Counted from the stretch's first letter, positions 9,045 to 18,366 are shown. The stretch: 43,101 nt of DNA from Melioribacteraceae bacterium (GCA_022181065.1 BQMY01000104.1:1-43101), one strand, 5' to 3'. Numbers and translations are program-made. Notes: generated by a model not told the origin, from the sequence alone.

Positions 9045-9449
9045 ATGTTATCTACACTAACAAGGATGTTGGTAAAGTTATTACCGTTAATAATTGTTTC
9101 ATTTCTTTTAATCCCTACTAACAATATTTCCGCGCAGGCGCAACAAGGTGACGGATTTTTGGCATTTGCCGAGAAGATGCCGGAACCGGTTGGCGGATTA
9201 AAGGAAGTTTATAAAAATATCGTTTACCCGGATATAGCAAAAAAAGCCGGAGTACAAGGCAAGGTTTTCGCGTTGGCTTACGTTAATGAAAAAGGTGAAG
9301 TTGATGATGTTAAAATATTAAAAGGTATAGGTGCCGGTTGCGATGAAGCCGCGATCGATGGAATCAAAAAAGCAAAGTTCTCGCCGGGACAGAATAAAGG
9401 GCAAAATGTGAAAGTAAAACTGTCACTGACGATTAACTTTAAATTATAA
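9045..9449 (+). CDS. Exported TonB C-terminal-domain protein
   Basis: A 134-residue protein with an N-terminal hydrophobic export signal (LVKLLPLIIVSFLLIPTNN, cleavage near ISAQA) followed directly by a TonB-C fold: EPVGGLKEVYKNIVYPDIAK, then GVQGKVFALAYVNEKGEV and the conserved DEAAIDGIKKAKFSPG. Ordinary TonB keeps an inner-membrane anchor and a long proline-rich spacer; both appear missing here, so classical energy transduction is doubtful. It may bind a receptor or peptidoglycan in the periplasm. Start chosen at ATG 9045 because AGGAGG (9035-9040) precedes it; the upstream ATG 9027 lacks such a site. It lies 21 bases before the chemoreceptor gene. Confidence 0.85.
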   Translation: MLSTLTRMLVKLLPLIIVSFLLIPTNNISAQAQQGDGFLAFAEKMPEPVGGLKEVYKNIVYPDIAKKAGVQGKVFALAYVNEKGEVDDVKILKGIGAGCDEAAIDGIKKAKFSPGQNKGQNVKVKLSLTINFKL

Positions 9450-9470
9450 TTACAATTAAATGGTAAGGTT

Positions 9471-11600
9471 ATGGAAAAAGTTAAGGCAAAGGGGTTGCTA
9501 TATTATCTGAACAGTATAAAATTTGTTCGGAAAATACAATTGGGGTTTTTCCTTATTGGCGCGATGTCAACTATTATCGCGGTTTCAAATTATATTCAGG
9601 TAGGTTCGTTTGATAATATAAAAAACTCAATTTTTGAAGAATATATCTCTCCAAAAGACAAAATCGCAAATGTTTATTCCGAGTTTCAGAGTATCCAGTC
9701 GCTGATGTTGAAGTTTTCACTCGGTAACTATTTTGATGATTTTGCCGGAGATATACAGGCTGTAAATGACAAAAAAATGTTCATTGATAATACTCTTGAA
9801 GAACTTAGTCAAAGCAGTTTAAACGAAGAAATAAAAGTAGGGATCGCGGAAGCCAAAGAAATATGGGTCCAATATAAAAATGTTGTAACAGACGCGGTCG
9901 TAAGTGCCGCGGTAACAAACAATTTTGAAATGGCTGCCATTATTTCCGCAACCAGTGGTCAGGAAGTTGGTGATCAACTGAATGGACATTTTCAGGAAGT
10001 GGTAACCAAACTTGCCTCGCACGCAAATCAGTTAAATGTACAAATGTCTGACGGAGTTTCATCAAGCCAAACATTTATTATTTGGGGTATGTTGTTTGGT
10101 ACCATCGTTTTTATATTTTCCGCATTTTATCTGGCGCCCAATATCTCAAAACCATTGCGCAAAATTCATGATGCCATGGCACAGTTCGCAAAAGGTGATT
10201 ACGATGTTACTGTTGAAATAAATAGCAAGGATGAGTTTGGTCAGCTTGCGGATATGGTAGAAAAGCTGAAACGCGCTCAGAAAGAAAAAATTGATGCCGC
10301 CGAAAAAATTGCAGCGGGAGTATTCGAAAAAGTACCGCTCGCTTCTGATAAAGACGCTTTGGCGATAGCATTCAACAATGAAATAGAAATATTAAACAAT
10401 CTGATCACCGAAGGAAACAAACTTATTCAGGCTAACAAAGAAGGTAAACTTGATATTCGCGGTAATGAAAAAGCATTCAAGGGTGACTGGCAGAATTTTA
10501 TCGGTGGTATGAATTCTATACTCGATTCGATCATAACTCCTATCAACGAAGCAAGTGTTGTGCTCGAAACTATGGCATCAGGTGATTTTACCAATAAAAT
10601 GGCCGGTGACTACAAGGGTGATTATGAAAAAATCAAGTTGAATGTAAATAAAGTAATCGACTCTCTCAGTTCACTAATTGGACAGGTAACAGAAAGCGCT
10701 TATGAATTGGCGGGCTCTGTTTCCGAAATATCAACAAGTACCGAGGAAATGGCTGCCGGCGCGGGTGAGCAGAGTTCCCAGGCAAACGAGATTTCAGTTT
10801 CTGTGGAGGAAATGACCAAAACTATTATTGATAATACTCAACATGCGACAGAAGCCTCTAAAATTGCCAATGAAGCAGGTAACAGAGCCCGTGAAGGTGG
10901 GTCTGTTGTACTTAAAACCATTGATGGAATCAACCGTGTGGCAGAGATTGTTGTTCAGTCGGCTGGTACAATTAAGCAGTTAGGCGCAAGCAGCGACAAG
11001 ATTGGTGAGATTATTCAGGTGATTGATGAAATAGCTGATCAAACCAACCTTCTTGCTCTGAATGCGGCAATAGAGGCTGCAAGAGCAGGTGAGCACGGTC
11101 GTGGATTCGCTGTTGTTGCCGATGAGGTGAGGAAACTTGCAGAACGTACAACAAAAGCTACAAAAGAAATCGCGACCATGATCAAACATATTCAGAACGA
11201 TACCCAGGGAGCTGTTAAAGCAATTGAATCCGGTAGCGAAGAGGCTGAAAAAGGTAAGCAGCTCGCTAATGAGGCGGGAAATTCTCTTGAGGAGATTATT
11301 AAAAACTCGCAGCGAGTTTCTGACATAGTCAATCAGCTGGCGAGCGCAAGTGAACAGCAGTCTTCCGCAGGAGAACAAATAAGTTCCAGTATCGTTACTA
11401 TCACAAATGTTACGCAACAATCCGCGCAAGGGATACAGCAAATAAGTCAGGCTACTGATACTTTATATAGAAGAACTGAATTACTTCGTGAACTTGTTTC
11501 CAAATTCAGACTTGAGGGGAATTCCCGCAGGGATGAGCACAGATTAATTGGGAACAATGGTAACGGACGCGCTTTATCGCATGATAAATATTTGAATTAG
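9471..11600 (+). CDS. Methyl-accepting chemotaxis protein
   Basis: A 709-residue chemoreceptor. TM1 is about residues 24-44, a helical periplasmic sensor covers about 45-200, TM2 is about 202-223, and a HAMP domain follows ([19 protein letters not shown], 224-275). A second HAMP-like stretch lies around 318-405 (two GD/EGKLDI-type turns at about 326 and 371). The signalling coiled coil follows, with the conserved hairpin tip [20 protein letters not shown] at about 518-537. It should report to CheA/CheW and control motility or another chemosensory output. No C-terminal NWETF-type CheR tether is seen. No che genes are in this window. Preceded by the exported TonB-C protein, 21 bases away. Confidence 0.95.
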   Translation: MEKVKAKGLLYYLNSIKFVRKIQLGFFLIGAMSTIIAVSNYIQVGSFDNIKNSIFEEYISPKDKIANVYSEFQSIQSLMLKFSLGNYFDDFAGDIQAVNDKKMFIDNTLEELSQSSLNEEIKVGIAEAKEIWVQYKNVVTDAVVSAAVTNNFEMAAIISATSGQEVGDQLNGHFQEVVTKLASHANQLNVQMSDGVSSSQTFIIWGMLFGTIVFIFSAFYLAPNISKPLRKIHDAMAQFAKGDYDVTVEINSKDEFGQLADMVEKLKRAQKEKIDAAEKIAAGVFEKVPLASDKDALAIAFNNEIEILNNLITEGNKLIQANKEGKLDIRGNEKAFKGDWQNFIGGMNSILDSIITPINEASVVLETMASGDFTNKMAGDYKGDYEKIKLNVNKVIDSLSSLIGQVTESAYELAGSVSEISTSTEEMAAGAGEQSSQANEISVSVEEMTKTIIDNTQHATEASKIANEAGNRAREGGSVVLKTIDGINRVAEIVVQSAGTIKQLGASSDKIGEIIQVIDEIADQTNLLALNAAIEAARAGEHGRGFAVVADEVRKLAERTTKATKEIATMIKHIQNDTQGAVKAIESGSEEAEKGKQLANEAGNSLEEIIKNSQRVSDIVNQLASASEQQSSAGEQISSSIVTITNVTQQSAQGIQQISQATDTLYRRTELLRELVSKFRLEGNSRRDEHRLIGNNGNGRALSHDKYLN

Positions 11601-11623
11601 TAATACCATCCCTTTGTTAGTGT

Positions 11624-11654
11624 ACCCCGGCCTGAACAACCGGGGTTTATTATT
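11624..11654. terminator. Terminator between convergent genes
   Basis: ACCCCGG (11624-11630) pairs with CCGGGGT (11640-11646) and is followed by TTATTATTTT. It lies 24 bases past the chemoreceptor stop and next to the stop of the convergent minus-strand gene; the U-rich run favours termination of the plus strand. Confidence 0.75.
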
Positions 11655-12377
11655 TTAAACCTGCTTAATGATTCCGGTCGCAAAAAGTTTATCAAACGAT
11701 TTGTTTTTTTCAAGTTTGGAGAGCACCAGATCATTCAATTTATCAAGATCAAGCGCTTTGAATAACATGTGACGCGTATGATCATGATGTTCAAGAAATT
11801 CCGCCGCCGAGAGATATTTTTCTACACTCCCGAATTTTGTAAGTCCCATTTTTTCAAGAGTAGCTACAATTACCTGAAGCGAATCTGTATTCATATATTC
11901 GTTCAGCATGGAAGAATAATGTTTTAACGCCTCCGGTTTGATATCAAATTCTTTAGTAATATTGTTTTCCAGATAATTGAGGGGATTAAAACCGGTAACG
12001 TTTTCCTTAAAGTAATATTCAAGAAGTACTGTTTTTACTTTTGGAGTAACTACATTTTTAAGCAGTTTTGAAAGAAATTTGTCTGATACAAATGACGGCA
12101 CATCCATTTCATCGAGCACACAGTGAAAATAGTATCCGGCGAGGAAATTCTTCTGATCCGGATATTCCGTGATATAATCCAGAATTTCATCAGAGCCGAG
12201 ATGTGTAAATGTGCGGGGCATTTTCAGGTAATATCTGATATCGGGAAATACCGAGCCAAAATAGTAATCGTTAGTATTAGTGATCTTAATTCTCTTTTTT
12301 ATCAGATCTGCAAAAACAATGTGGGAATAAAATAGCAAGGGAATCTCCGGATAGAATGCCTGATTTATTTTTGACAA
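11655..12377 (-). CDS. Zinc-dependent phospholipase C-like protein
   Basis: A 240-residue helical protein resembling the zinc-dependent phospholipase C/S1-P1 nuclease-like domain found in many hypothetical proteins. Likely metal ligands are spaced as in that family: H19 (FYSHIVFADL), D46 (GSVFPDIRY), H59 (TFTHLGSDE) and H85/D89 (GYYFHCVLDE). There is no signal peptide, so a secreted phospholipase role is doubtful; the family name reflects the fold. The start is TTG at 12377 with no clear Shine-Dalgarno; conserved sequence begins almost immediately, so the true start cannot be far. This start lies against a perfect TTGACA on the other strand (12371-12376), a possible -35 box of the divergent kinase gene. 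Confidence 0.75.
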   Translation of the reverse strand: MSKINQAFYPEIPLLFYSHIVFADLIKKRIKITNTNDYYFGSVFPDIRYYLKMPRTFTHLGSDEILDYITEYPDQKNFLAGYYFHCVLDEMDVPSFVSDKFLSKLLKNVVTPKVKTVLLEYYFKENVTGFNPLNYLENNITKEFDIKPEALKHYSSMLNEYMNTDSLQVIVATLEKMGLTKFGSVEKYLSAAEFLEHHDHTRHMLFKALDLDKLNDLVLSKLEKNKSFDKLFATGIIKQV

Positions 12378-12430
12378 AAAAATAGCAATTAAATTGTATA
12401 TTTAGCAATATAAAATAATACTCTTACCGG

Positions 12431-13996
12431 ATGTATAACTTTAAAAGAATCAGTATAATAGTAGCGGTTTTGATCCTGTTACCCTCTGTGTTTTTCACAA
12501 TTGTTCAGCTTAACTCAATGAATGAGACTGAAAAGGAGATTGAGCTGATATATAAAAATCGACTCAATACCGTAGTCTTTTCCGTTAATCAGTTTAGTGA
12601 GGATTTGGTAAACAGTTGGAAATCAGTGATCAATTCCGCAATCGCGGCACCCGAAGAACAGGCAAATACGAAAATATCAACGCTTGTTAACAATGAATCT
12701 TCAATCTCGGCATTGATTTTTGCTGGAAGTAATGGTGAAATATCCAACAGTTTCATTTCTGAGGGAATAACAGATATCACTGATGCTATAGTGCGTGAAT
12801 TACTCGCTAATAACGCGAAAATATTTAACCGACTAAGAACCTACAAAGTTGAGGAATATTTTAAAAACGAACCCCTCGGAAATATTACTGATAATATTTC
12901 AGCATTAGTATTTCTTACAAATAGTGATATTGCCAGGTATGAAAGCGTTATCCTGCTGATAGACGCCGACGAATTTGTGAGAGGATTACTCTCACCAAAA
13001 ATTCAGGAAATATCAGGGCAGGATCTGCAAATTTCTGTAACACGGGGTTCAGGTGGCTCAGTGATCACTTCTACCAACGATGCAAATCCGAGAGATGCGG
13101 ACCTCTCTGATGATTTATGGTTGCTGAAGGATTACAATATAAATATTTCGATTAAGGGTGTATCGATTGATGATCTTGTGAGCGCAAGATTATATACAAA
13201 TCTGGGATTGCTCCTTCTGCTGAATATTTTTATCACGGGTGGCGCGGTATTTCTCTATGTTAGTGTTAAAAAACAGGTTGAGATAACTCAGATTAAGTCG
13301 GATTTTGTTTCCAATGTGTCACATGAATTGCGCACTCCGCTTGCGTTGATATCAATGTTCGCCGAGACCCTGGAGATGGGGCGGGTACGCTCCGAAGAGA
13401 AAAAGCAGGAATACTACACCATAATCAATAAGGAAGCGGGAAGACTCAGCAGAATAGTTAATAAAATCCTTAATTTCTCCAGGATGGAAGCAGGTAAACG
13501 TACTTACAATTTTTCACAGAACAATATAAATCATCTGATTGATGAAATTCTGTTTACTTATTCATTTCATCTTAAAAATAAAGGTTTTGAATACACTTTC
13601 AGCAAGGATGAAACTTTACCGTATCAGGAATGTGATGGTGAAGCAATTACGGAAGCCGTGATCAATCTGATCGATAACGCTATTAAATACAGCAGCGATA
13701 AAAAGAAAATTGAGATACTCACATTCAGAGATCGTGACAATGTTGCCGTGAGTGTTAAAGATTACGGTATTGGTATCGCTGATAAAGATAAAAAACAGAT
13801 ATTTGAAAAATTTTACCGAGTTTCTACCGGTTTGGTGCACAATACAAAAGGTACCGGTCTGGGATTATCACTTGTCAAGCATATTGTTGACGCCCACAGG
13901 GGTGAGATTGTAATAGACAGCGAACCCGGAAAAGGAACCAATTTTACAATTGTGCTTCCATTAAATGTGAAAGAGCGGGAGGAAAGTAATGCCTAA
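12431..13996 (+). CDS. Sensor histidine kinase (two-component)
   Basis: A 521-residue membrane kinase. TM1 is about residues 7-27 and TM2 about 256-277, enclosing a sensor domain of roughly 225 residues with no recognised fold. The HisKA dimer domain carries phospho-acceptor H298 in FVSNVSHELRTPLALI. The ATPase domain has the N box NLIDNAIKYSS (about 411), G1 DYGIGI (about 444) and G2 GTGLGLSLVKH (about 474). The stimulus is unknown. The downstream regulator gene overlaps this gene by 8 bases, so the two are a cognate pair. No HAMP domain is apparent between TM2 and the kinase core. Confidence 0.95.
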   Translation: MYNFKRISIIVAVLILLPSVFFTIVQLNSMNETEKEIELIYKNRLNTVVFSVNQFSEDLVNSWKSVINSAIAAPEEQANTKISTLVNNESSISALIFAGSNGEISNSFISEGITDITDAIVRELLANNAKIFNRLRTYKVEEYFKNEPLGNITDNISALVFLTNSDIARYESVILLIDADEFVRGLLSPKIQEISGQDLQISVTRGSGGSVITSTNDANPRDADLSDDLWLLKDYNINISIKGVSIDDLVSARLYTNLGLLLLLNIFITGGAVFLYVSVKKQVEITQIKSDFVSNVSHELRTPLALISMFAETLEMGRVRSEEKKQEYYTIINKEAGRLSRIVNKILNFSRMEAGKRTYNFSQNNINHLIDEILFTYSFHLKNKGFEYTFSKDETLPYQECDGEAITEAVINLIDNAIKYSSDKKKIEILTFRDRDNVAVSVKDYGIGIADKDKKQIFEKFYRVSTGLVHNTKGTGLGLSLVKHIVDAHRGEIVIDSEPGKGTNFTIVLPLNVKEREESNA

Positions 13997-14675
13997 AATA
14001 TTAATAGTTGAAGATGAACCCTCAATGAGGATGGGTTTGAATGACAATCTTGAGTTTGAAGGTTATGAAGTTGATAGTGCAGAGGATGGCGCCGCAGGAC
14101 TAGAAAAAATTCGCGCCAATCAATACGACCTTATAATTCTCGATGTAATGATGCCGAAAATGTCAGGGTTTGATGTTTGCAAAACAGCCCGTAAGGAAGG
14201 CGTCACAACCCCTGTAATTCTCCTGACTGCAAAAGGTGAAGAGATTGACAAGGTTTTGGGTCTGGAACTTGGCGCGGATGATTATATCACTAAACCATTC
14301 AGTCTGAGAGAACTCCTCGCAAGAATCAAAGCGATATTGAGACGAAGCGCAACTGTTACCCAGTCCTCTGAGTCATCCTTGGTGAAGATAGGTAAACTGG
14401 AGCTTGATTTTGAAGGATATAAGGCATTCAGCAACGAATCACCGGTTCAGATGTCGCATAAAGAATTTGAGATATTGCGATTTTTGTATAAAAATAAAAA
14501 TGGAATAGTCTCCCGCGATTCGCTCCTTAATGAAGTATGGGGTTATGACGCGAGTCCGACAACTCGAACCGTTGATAATTTCATATTAAAGCTGCGCCAG
14601 AAAATTGAGGCAGATTCCAATCATCCGGAAATAATATTAACTGTTCACGGTGTTGGCTACAAACTTATTATTTGA
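13989..14675 (+). CDS. OmpR/PhoB-family response regulator
   Basis: A 228-residue DNA-binding regulator. The receiver domain has acidic residues E8 and D9, phospho-acceptor D52 (LIILDVMMPKMSG), the T80/A81 switch region and K102 (ADDYITKPF). A winged-helix DNA-binding domain follows (about 130-228), with SHKEFEILRFLYKNKNG and the recognition-helix segment TRTVDNFILKLRQKIE. It is expected to be phosphorylated by the overlapping upstream kinase and to bind direct-repeat operators. The ATG is preceded by GGGAGG inside the kinase gene, consistent with coupled translation. Confidence 0.96.
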   Translation: MPKILIVEDEPSMRMGLNDNLEFEGYEVDSAEDGAAGLEKIRANQYDLIILDVMMPKMSGFDVCKTARKEGVTTPVILLTAKGEEIDKVLGLELGADDYITKPFSLRELLARIKAILRRSATVTQSSESSLVKIGKLELDFEGYKAFSNESPVQMSHKEFEILRFLYKNKNGIVSRDSLLNEVWGYDASPTTRTVDNFILKLRQKIEADSNHPEIILTVHGVGYKLII

Positions 14676-14687
14676 TGGCGGGAATAT

Positions 14688-14716
14688 ATCTCCTCCTGCA
14701 CTGAACAAGAGGAGAT
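14688..14716 (+). terminator. Hairpin after the two-component operon
   Basis: ATCTCCTC (14688-14695) pairs with GAGGAGAT (14709-14716) across a 13-base loop, 12 bases past the regulator stop. The following sequence lacks an immediate U-tract, so termination efficiency is uncertain. Confidence 0.45.
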
Positions 14717-14724
14717 AGTAAAAG

Positions 14725-14866
14725 TTATTTTTTGAAGATCAAAGCGGTTAGATCTCCCTTACGAATGCTTCCCTGAAAATCGAGCAGCTCACCAATCTCT
14801 TCTTTAGATGCCGTGACCTTATGCATCCGTGTTACCGATTTCGTTTAAGAAACTTTGAAAATCCTT
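14725..14866 (-). pseudogene. Possible frameshifted gene remnant
   Basis: On the minus strand two short open stretches in different frames run into each other. The first (14866 to 14819) reads KDFQSFLNEIGNTDA then stops. The second (14826 to 14725) reads MHKVTASKEEIGELLDF and ends DLTALIFKK with a stop. Together they look like the C-terminal end of one protein broken by a frameshift, with upstream sequence lost. No ribosome site precedes the inner ATG. I do not recognise the parent family, and chance cannot be excluded for so short a stretch. The rest of 14676-15073 shows only an AT-rich leader for the next gene. Confidence 0.3.
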
Positions 14867-15073
14867 CTAAAGAGAGGGTACCCGATTTTTCCCCAAAATT
14901 ATTGGAATAGTTTGGAACGTATTCTAAGAAAAGGTGTGTTCGGGGATTTGTAAATGTAATTCCGGAAGACATTACAAAACAATAAAATAAAATAAAATTT
15001 TACACATGAGATATCCGGGGGGATATATCTTCAACACTCCCTGACATATATCAAAAATAAATTGGAGTGTACC

Positions 15074-17014
15074 ATGAATAAACTCAAAATAAATAGATTC
15101 TTTTTGGTTTTGCTACTACCATTTTTAGCATTTGTCACAGCTTGTGAAGATGAAGACAGCCCTGTGGCAAATGAAAGTTTTTCCAATGTACGTGTGGTTC
15201 ATACAAGTTATAATGCGCCTGCGGTTGACGTTCTGGTTGACGGAAACAAAGCGATATCATCGCTTGGTTACGGAGCAAGTTCCGGTTACGCGCAGTTAAG
15301 CAGCGGCACGAAAAACGTTGTTGTTACCGTTGCCGGTGATAATTCAGCGTCAGTAATCGACGCTAATTTAACTCTTGACGCCAATAAAGATTATACAGTT
15401 TTTGCTGTAAACAGTGTTGACATGATTGAAGCCGTTGTTGCTGAAGATAACCGTTCTGTTAACAGCAATAAAGCAAAAGTCAGATTTGTACATGCAAGTC
15501 CTGACGCGCCCGCGGTCGATATTAAAGCAGGTAATGGAAGCGGACCAGCGTTGTTCTCTAACGCCGCTTTTAAGGATGTAGCATCATATATCGACGTGGA
15601 TGCGGGTAATTATGCTCTGGCGGTTACACCTGCCGGAAGCACCACGGAAGTAGTTGTTCTTGATAATGTAGCTCTGCAGAATGGTATGGTTTACACAGTT
15701 ATAGCAAAGGGTACTCTTGATGAATCGGACGATTTCCCGTTTCAGGTAATAGCTGTGGTTGACAACGATATGGGAGACCAGACAGTTGATTTGGATTTTC
15801 TTCTTGAAGCGAACATCAGAGTGATTCATACTTCCTATGACGCACCGGCGGTTGACGTATGGGTAGATGGAAACACAGCAATTACGAATTTGGGATATCT
15901 GGCGACCTCGGGTTACGCGAAAGTTAGAGCGGGTACAAGAAATATTCAGGTTACACCGGCGGGAGCTACAACTCCGGTAGTTATTAACGCTGATCTAACT
16001 TTTGACCCTGAAACTGACTATACAATCTACGCAGTTGACGCATTGGGCAGTATTGGTGCTGTAGTTTCAGAAGATGACAGAAGCGTAACACCGGGAAATG
16101 CAAAGGTCAGGTTTATCCACGCTAGTCCGGATGCCCCAGCGGTAGACATCAAAGTTGAAGATGGTACCGGAGCTGCTTTGTTTTCGAATACATCTTTCAA
16201 GGGTGTCAATGATTACATTGATGTAGCACCGGGAACATATAATCTTGCAGTAACTCCGGCAGGTGCGGAAACTGAAGTTGGTATTCTCGGTATGGTTACA
16301 CTTGATGCAGGAACGATTTATACTGTTGTAGCAACTGGAACATTAAACGCAGATGATACCTACACTTTTGGTGTGAGAGCTTTTGTAGATAATAACAATG
16401 GAGACGCGACAGCTGATCTGTCTTTCGCGACAAGTGAGGTTATGGTTGTACATGCAGTCCCCGATGCTCCTGAAGTTGATCTTTTAGTAAACGATAATGT
16501 TGCCGGTCAGAATCTACCTTATCTAAATAACACTGATTATTTAAGTATAAGCGCGGGTATACAGAATATCAAAGTTAATGTAGCGGGGACTATGACCAGT
16601 GTAATCGATGCTGATGTTAGATTTAACGCTTACAAAAACTATTCTGTTTACGCTACAGGTGATGTAAACAATATTGAACCACTTGTAATTGAAGATGATC
16701 TGACCAAGCCGGCTGCGGGTAAAGCACATGTAAGATTTATTCACTTGTCACCTGATGCTCCGGCAGTAGATATTACTCTTACAAATGGTACTGTAGTATT
16801 TGGTAATAATGCGTTCAAAGAGTACACAGCATTTACTCCACTTGATGCAGGTACATATGATCTGCAGGTACGTGTCGCGGGAACTGATAATGTAGTTCTG
16901 AATCTTGACGGGACTGTAATTGAAGATGGTAAAATTTATTCAGTGATTGCCAAAGGATTCGTAGCCGGTTCTGATGATCAGGAGTTGAGAGCAAATATTA
17001 TCGTTAATCACTAA
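15074..17014 (+). CDS. DUF4397-repeat lipoprotein
   Basis: A 646-residue surface or periplasmic lipoprotein. The signal ends in a lipobox, FVTAC, giving a lipidated Cys at 24. The mature chain has six DUF4397-type units of about 100 residues, each opening with a variant of VRFVHASPDAPAVDI. Odd units (HTSYNAPAVDV type) and even units (HASPDAPAVDI type) alternate, so the protein looks built from three tandem pairs. The fold is a beta-sandwich; family members are bacterial surface proteins of unknown function, and adhesion is only a guess. ATG 15074 is preferred over TTG 15062 because GGAG at 15064 is correctly spaced for the ATG. A strong terminator follows. Confidence 0.88.
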   Translation: MNKLKINRFFLVLLLPFLAFVTACEDEDSPVANESFSNVRVVHTSYNAPAVDVLVDGNKAISSLGYGASSGYAQLSSGTKNVVVTVAGDNSASVIDANLTLDANKDYTVFAVNSVDMIEAVVAEDNRSVNSNKAKVRFVHASPDAPAVDIKAGNGSGPALFSNAAFKDVASYIDVDAGNYALAVTPAGSTTEVVVLDNVALQNGMVYTVIAKGTLDESDDFPFQVIAVVDNDMGDQTVDLDFLLEANIRVIHTSYDAPAVDVWVDGNTAITNLGYLATSGYAKVRAGTRNIQVTPAGATTPVVINADLTFDPETDYTIYAVDALGSIGAVVSEDDRSVTPGNAKVRFIHASPDAPAVDIKVEDGTGAALFSNTSFKGVNDYIDVAPGTYNLAVTPAGAETEVGILGMVTLDAGTIYTVVATGTLNADDTYTFGVRAFVDNNNGDATADLSFATSEVMVVHAVPDAPEVDLLVNDNVAGQNLPYLNNTDYLSISAGIQNIKVNVAGTMTSVIDADVRFNAYKNYSVYATGDVNNIEPLVIEDDLTKPAAGKAHVRFIHLSPDAPAVDITLTNGTVVFGNNAFKEYTAFTPLDAGTYDLQVRVAGTDNVVLNLDGTVIEDGKIYSVIAKGFVAGSDDQELRANIIVNH

Positions 17015-17064
17015 AATGATTATTAGTAAAAACATTTAAGGAACTCATCCCCCTTATAGTGTTG

Positions 17065-17108
17065 AACCCTTCCCTTTTCAGAATATGAAATTGGAAGGGT
17101 TTTTTTTT
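17065..17108 (+). terminator. Intrinsic terminator after the DUF4397 gene
   Basis: AACCCTTCC (17065-17073) pairs with GGAAGGGTT (17093-17101), a 9-bp stem with a 19-base loop, followed by an unbroken run of T to 17108. Confidence 0.88.
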
Positions 17109-17175
17109 GCTTTAGTATTAAAATTTTCGACTATTAAAGTTGTCTGAGTGATGTCGTCTGCCATGCAACAAAGTG

Positions 17176-17672
17176 ATTTGTCATACACGTCGTTTCGGCG
17201 AATTGATTGGGTGTCTTGTTTTGTTAATATAACCCCAATAAATCAAATATTCTGCTATGAAAAATTTAACCGCCCCGTGGTTCGAGAGCCTCACCAATCG
17301 GTGCGATTAAATTTCGCAGTAATCACCAAATGCGAGATGTCATACCTGCGTAGGCAGGTATCCAGTTCTTGTTTTTTTGTTTTTGACTGAAGACTGACGA
17401 CCATAGATTTTCGACTATTGAAGGTGTTCGAGTTAAATCGCTTGTCCCGCGCAACGGGAAAGACCCGTCGCACTCCATTATCTCTGAAATGTCCGGTCCT
17501 TCCCCGCACACGGGACAAGCGAGTGGCCTCAGGAACCTTTTATTGTCGTGCCCTTGAATCCGCCAAACGCAGAGGGCATCTTGTTTTATGTGATAGATTT
17601 CCGTTTGCACGGAAATGACAAATAATTTTTGCAGCCGACTAATTTTTAATTATTCAAAATGTAATGCAATAC
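17176..17672. repeat. Long direct repeat, family 2, copy A
   Basis: About 497 bases, closely matching 17757-18182 at an initial offset of 581. It contains a TGTCAT..ATCCAG cassette (17338-17366) with the hairpin ACCTGC/GCAGGT, a hairpin built on CTTGTCCCG/CGGGACAAG, and a CCGTTTGCACGG stem near 17601. Relative to copy B it carries about 60 extra bases inside the CTTGTCCCG hairpin (about 17461-17515) plus a smaller insertion near 17400. Open frames across it are low-complexity by-products of the repeat and not genes. Confidence 0.88.
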
Positions 17673-17756
17673 CATTCTAATTTTGGAACATCGTTCTGAA
17701 TATCTTACCTCAACCCCCAACCCCTTCTCCTATCAACAGGAAAAGGGGAGTTAAAA

Positions 17757-18182
17757 ATTTGTCATACACTTCGTTTCGGCGAATTGATTGGGTGTCTTGT
17801 TTTGTTAATATAACCCCAATATATCAAATATTCTACTGTGAAAAATTTAACCGCCCCGTGGTTCGAGAGCCTCACCAATCGGTGCGATTAAATTTCGCAG
17901 TAATCACCAAATGCGAGATGTCATACCTGCGTAGGCAGGTATCCAGTTCTTGTTTTTTATTTTTGACTAAAGACTGGCGACTATTGAAGGTGTTCGAGTT
18001 AAATCGCTTGTCCCGCGCAACGGGACAAGCGAGTGGCCTCAGGAACCTTTTATTGTCGTGCCCTTGAATCCGCCAAACGCAGAGGGGATCTTGTTTTATG
18101 AGATAGATTTCCGTTTTCACGGAAATGACAAATGATTTTTGCAGCCGACTAATTTTTAATTATTCAAAATGTAATGCAATAC
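17757..18182. repeat. Long direct repeat, family 2, copy B
   Basis: The shorter copy, about 426 bases. Its CTTGTCCCG-type hairpin (about 18008-18030) is compact, with the two arms separated only by CGCAA. Between copies A and B (17673-17756) lies a short CCCCTTCTCC/GGAAAAGGGG-type hairpin repeat. Nothing here resembles a protein-coding gene. Confidence 0.88.
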
Positions 18183-18305
18183 AATTAAAATGCTTCAATA
18201 AGGTTTTCATAACTGATCTCACCATCTAACCCCTTCACGCCACAGCGAAAGGCTCCTGACATTAGGTAAAGGGGAATAAAAGTTTAAACTATTCAAATTG
18301 TGATT

Positions 18306-18327
18306 CCTCTCCTTTGATAAGGAGAGG
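18306..18327. repeat. CCTCTCCT/AGGAGAGG hairpin
   Basis: An 8-bp perfect stem with a 6-base loop, followed by a TAGGTGAGG-like tail. The same stem and tail recur at 24615-24636 and about 25176-25197. Small hairpins of this kind are scattered in many bacterial genomes; the function is not known. The bases from 18183 to here hold no gene. Confidence 0.7.
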
Positions 18328-18366
18328 TTAGGTGAGGTTGAGTTTTTGTTTTAACCTTATTTAAAG

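Noticed and set aside
17148-18120. Several overlapping open frames of 66-102 codons on both strands
   Set aside because: They lie within the two family 2 repeat copies, repeat each other's peptides, lack ribosome sites and have no recognisable fold. They are by-products of repeated DNA.
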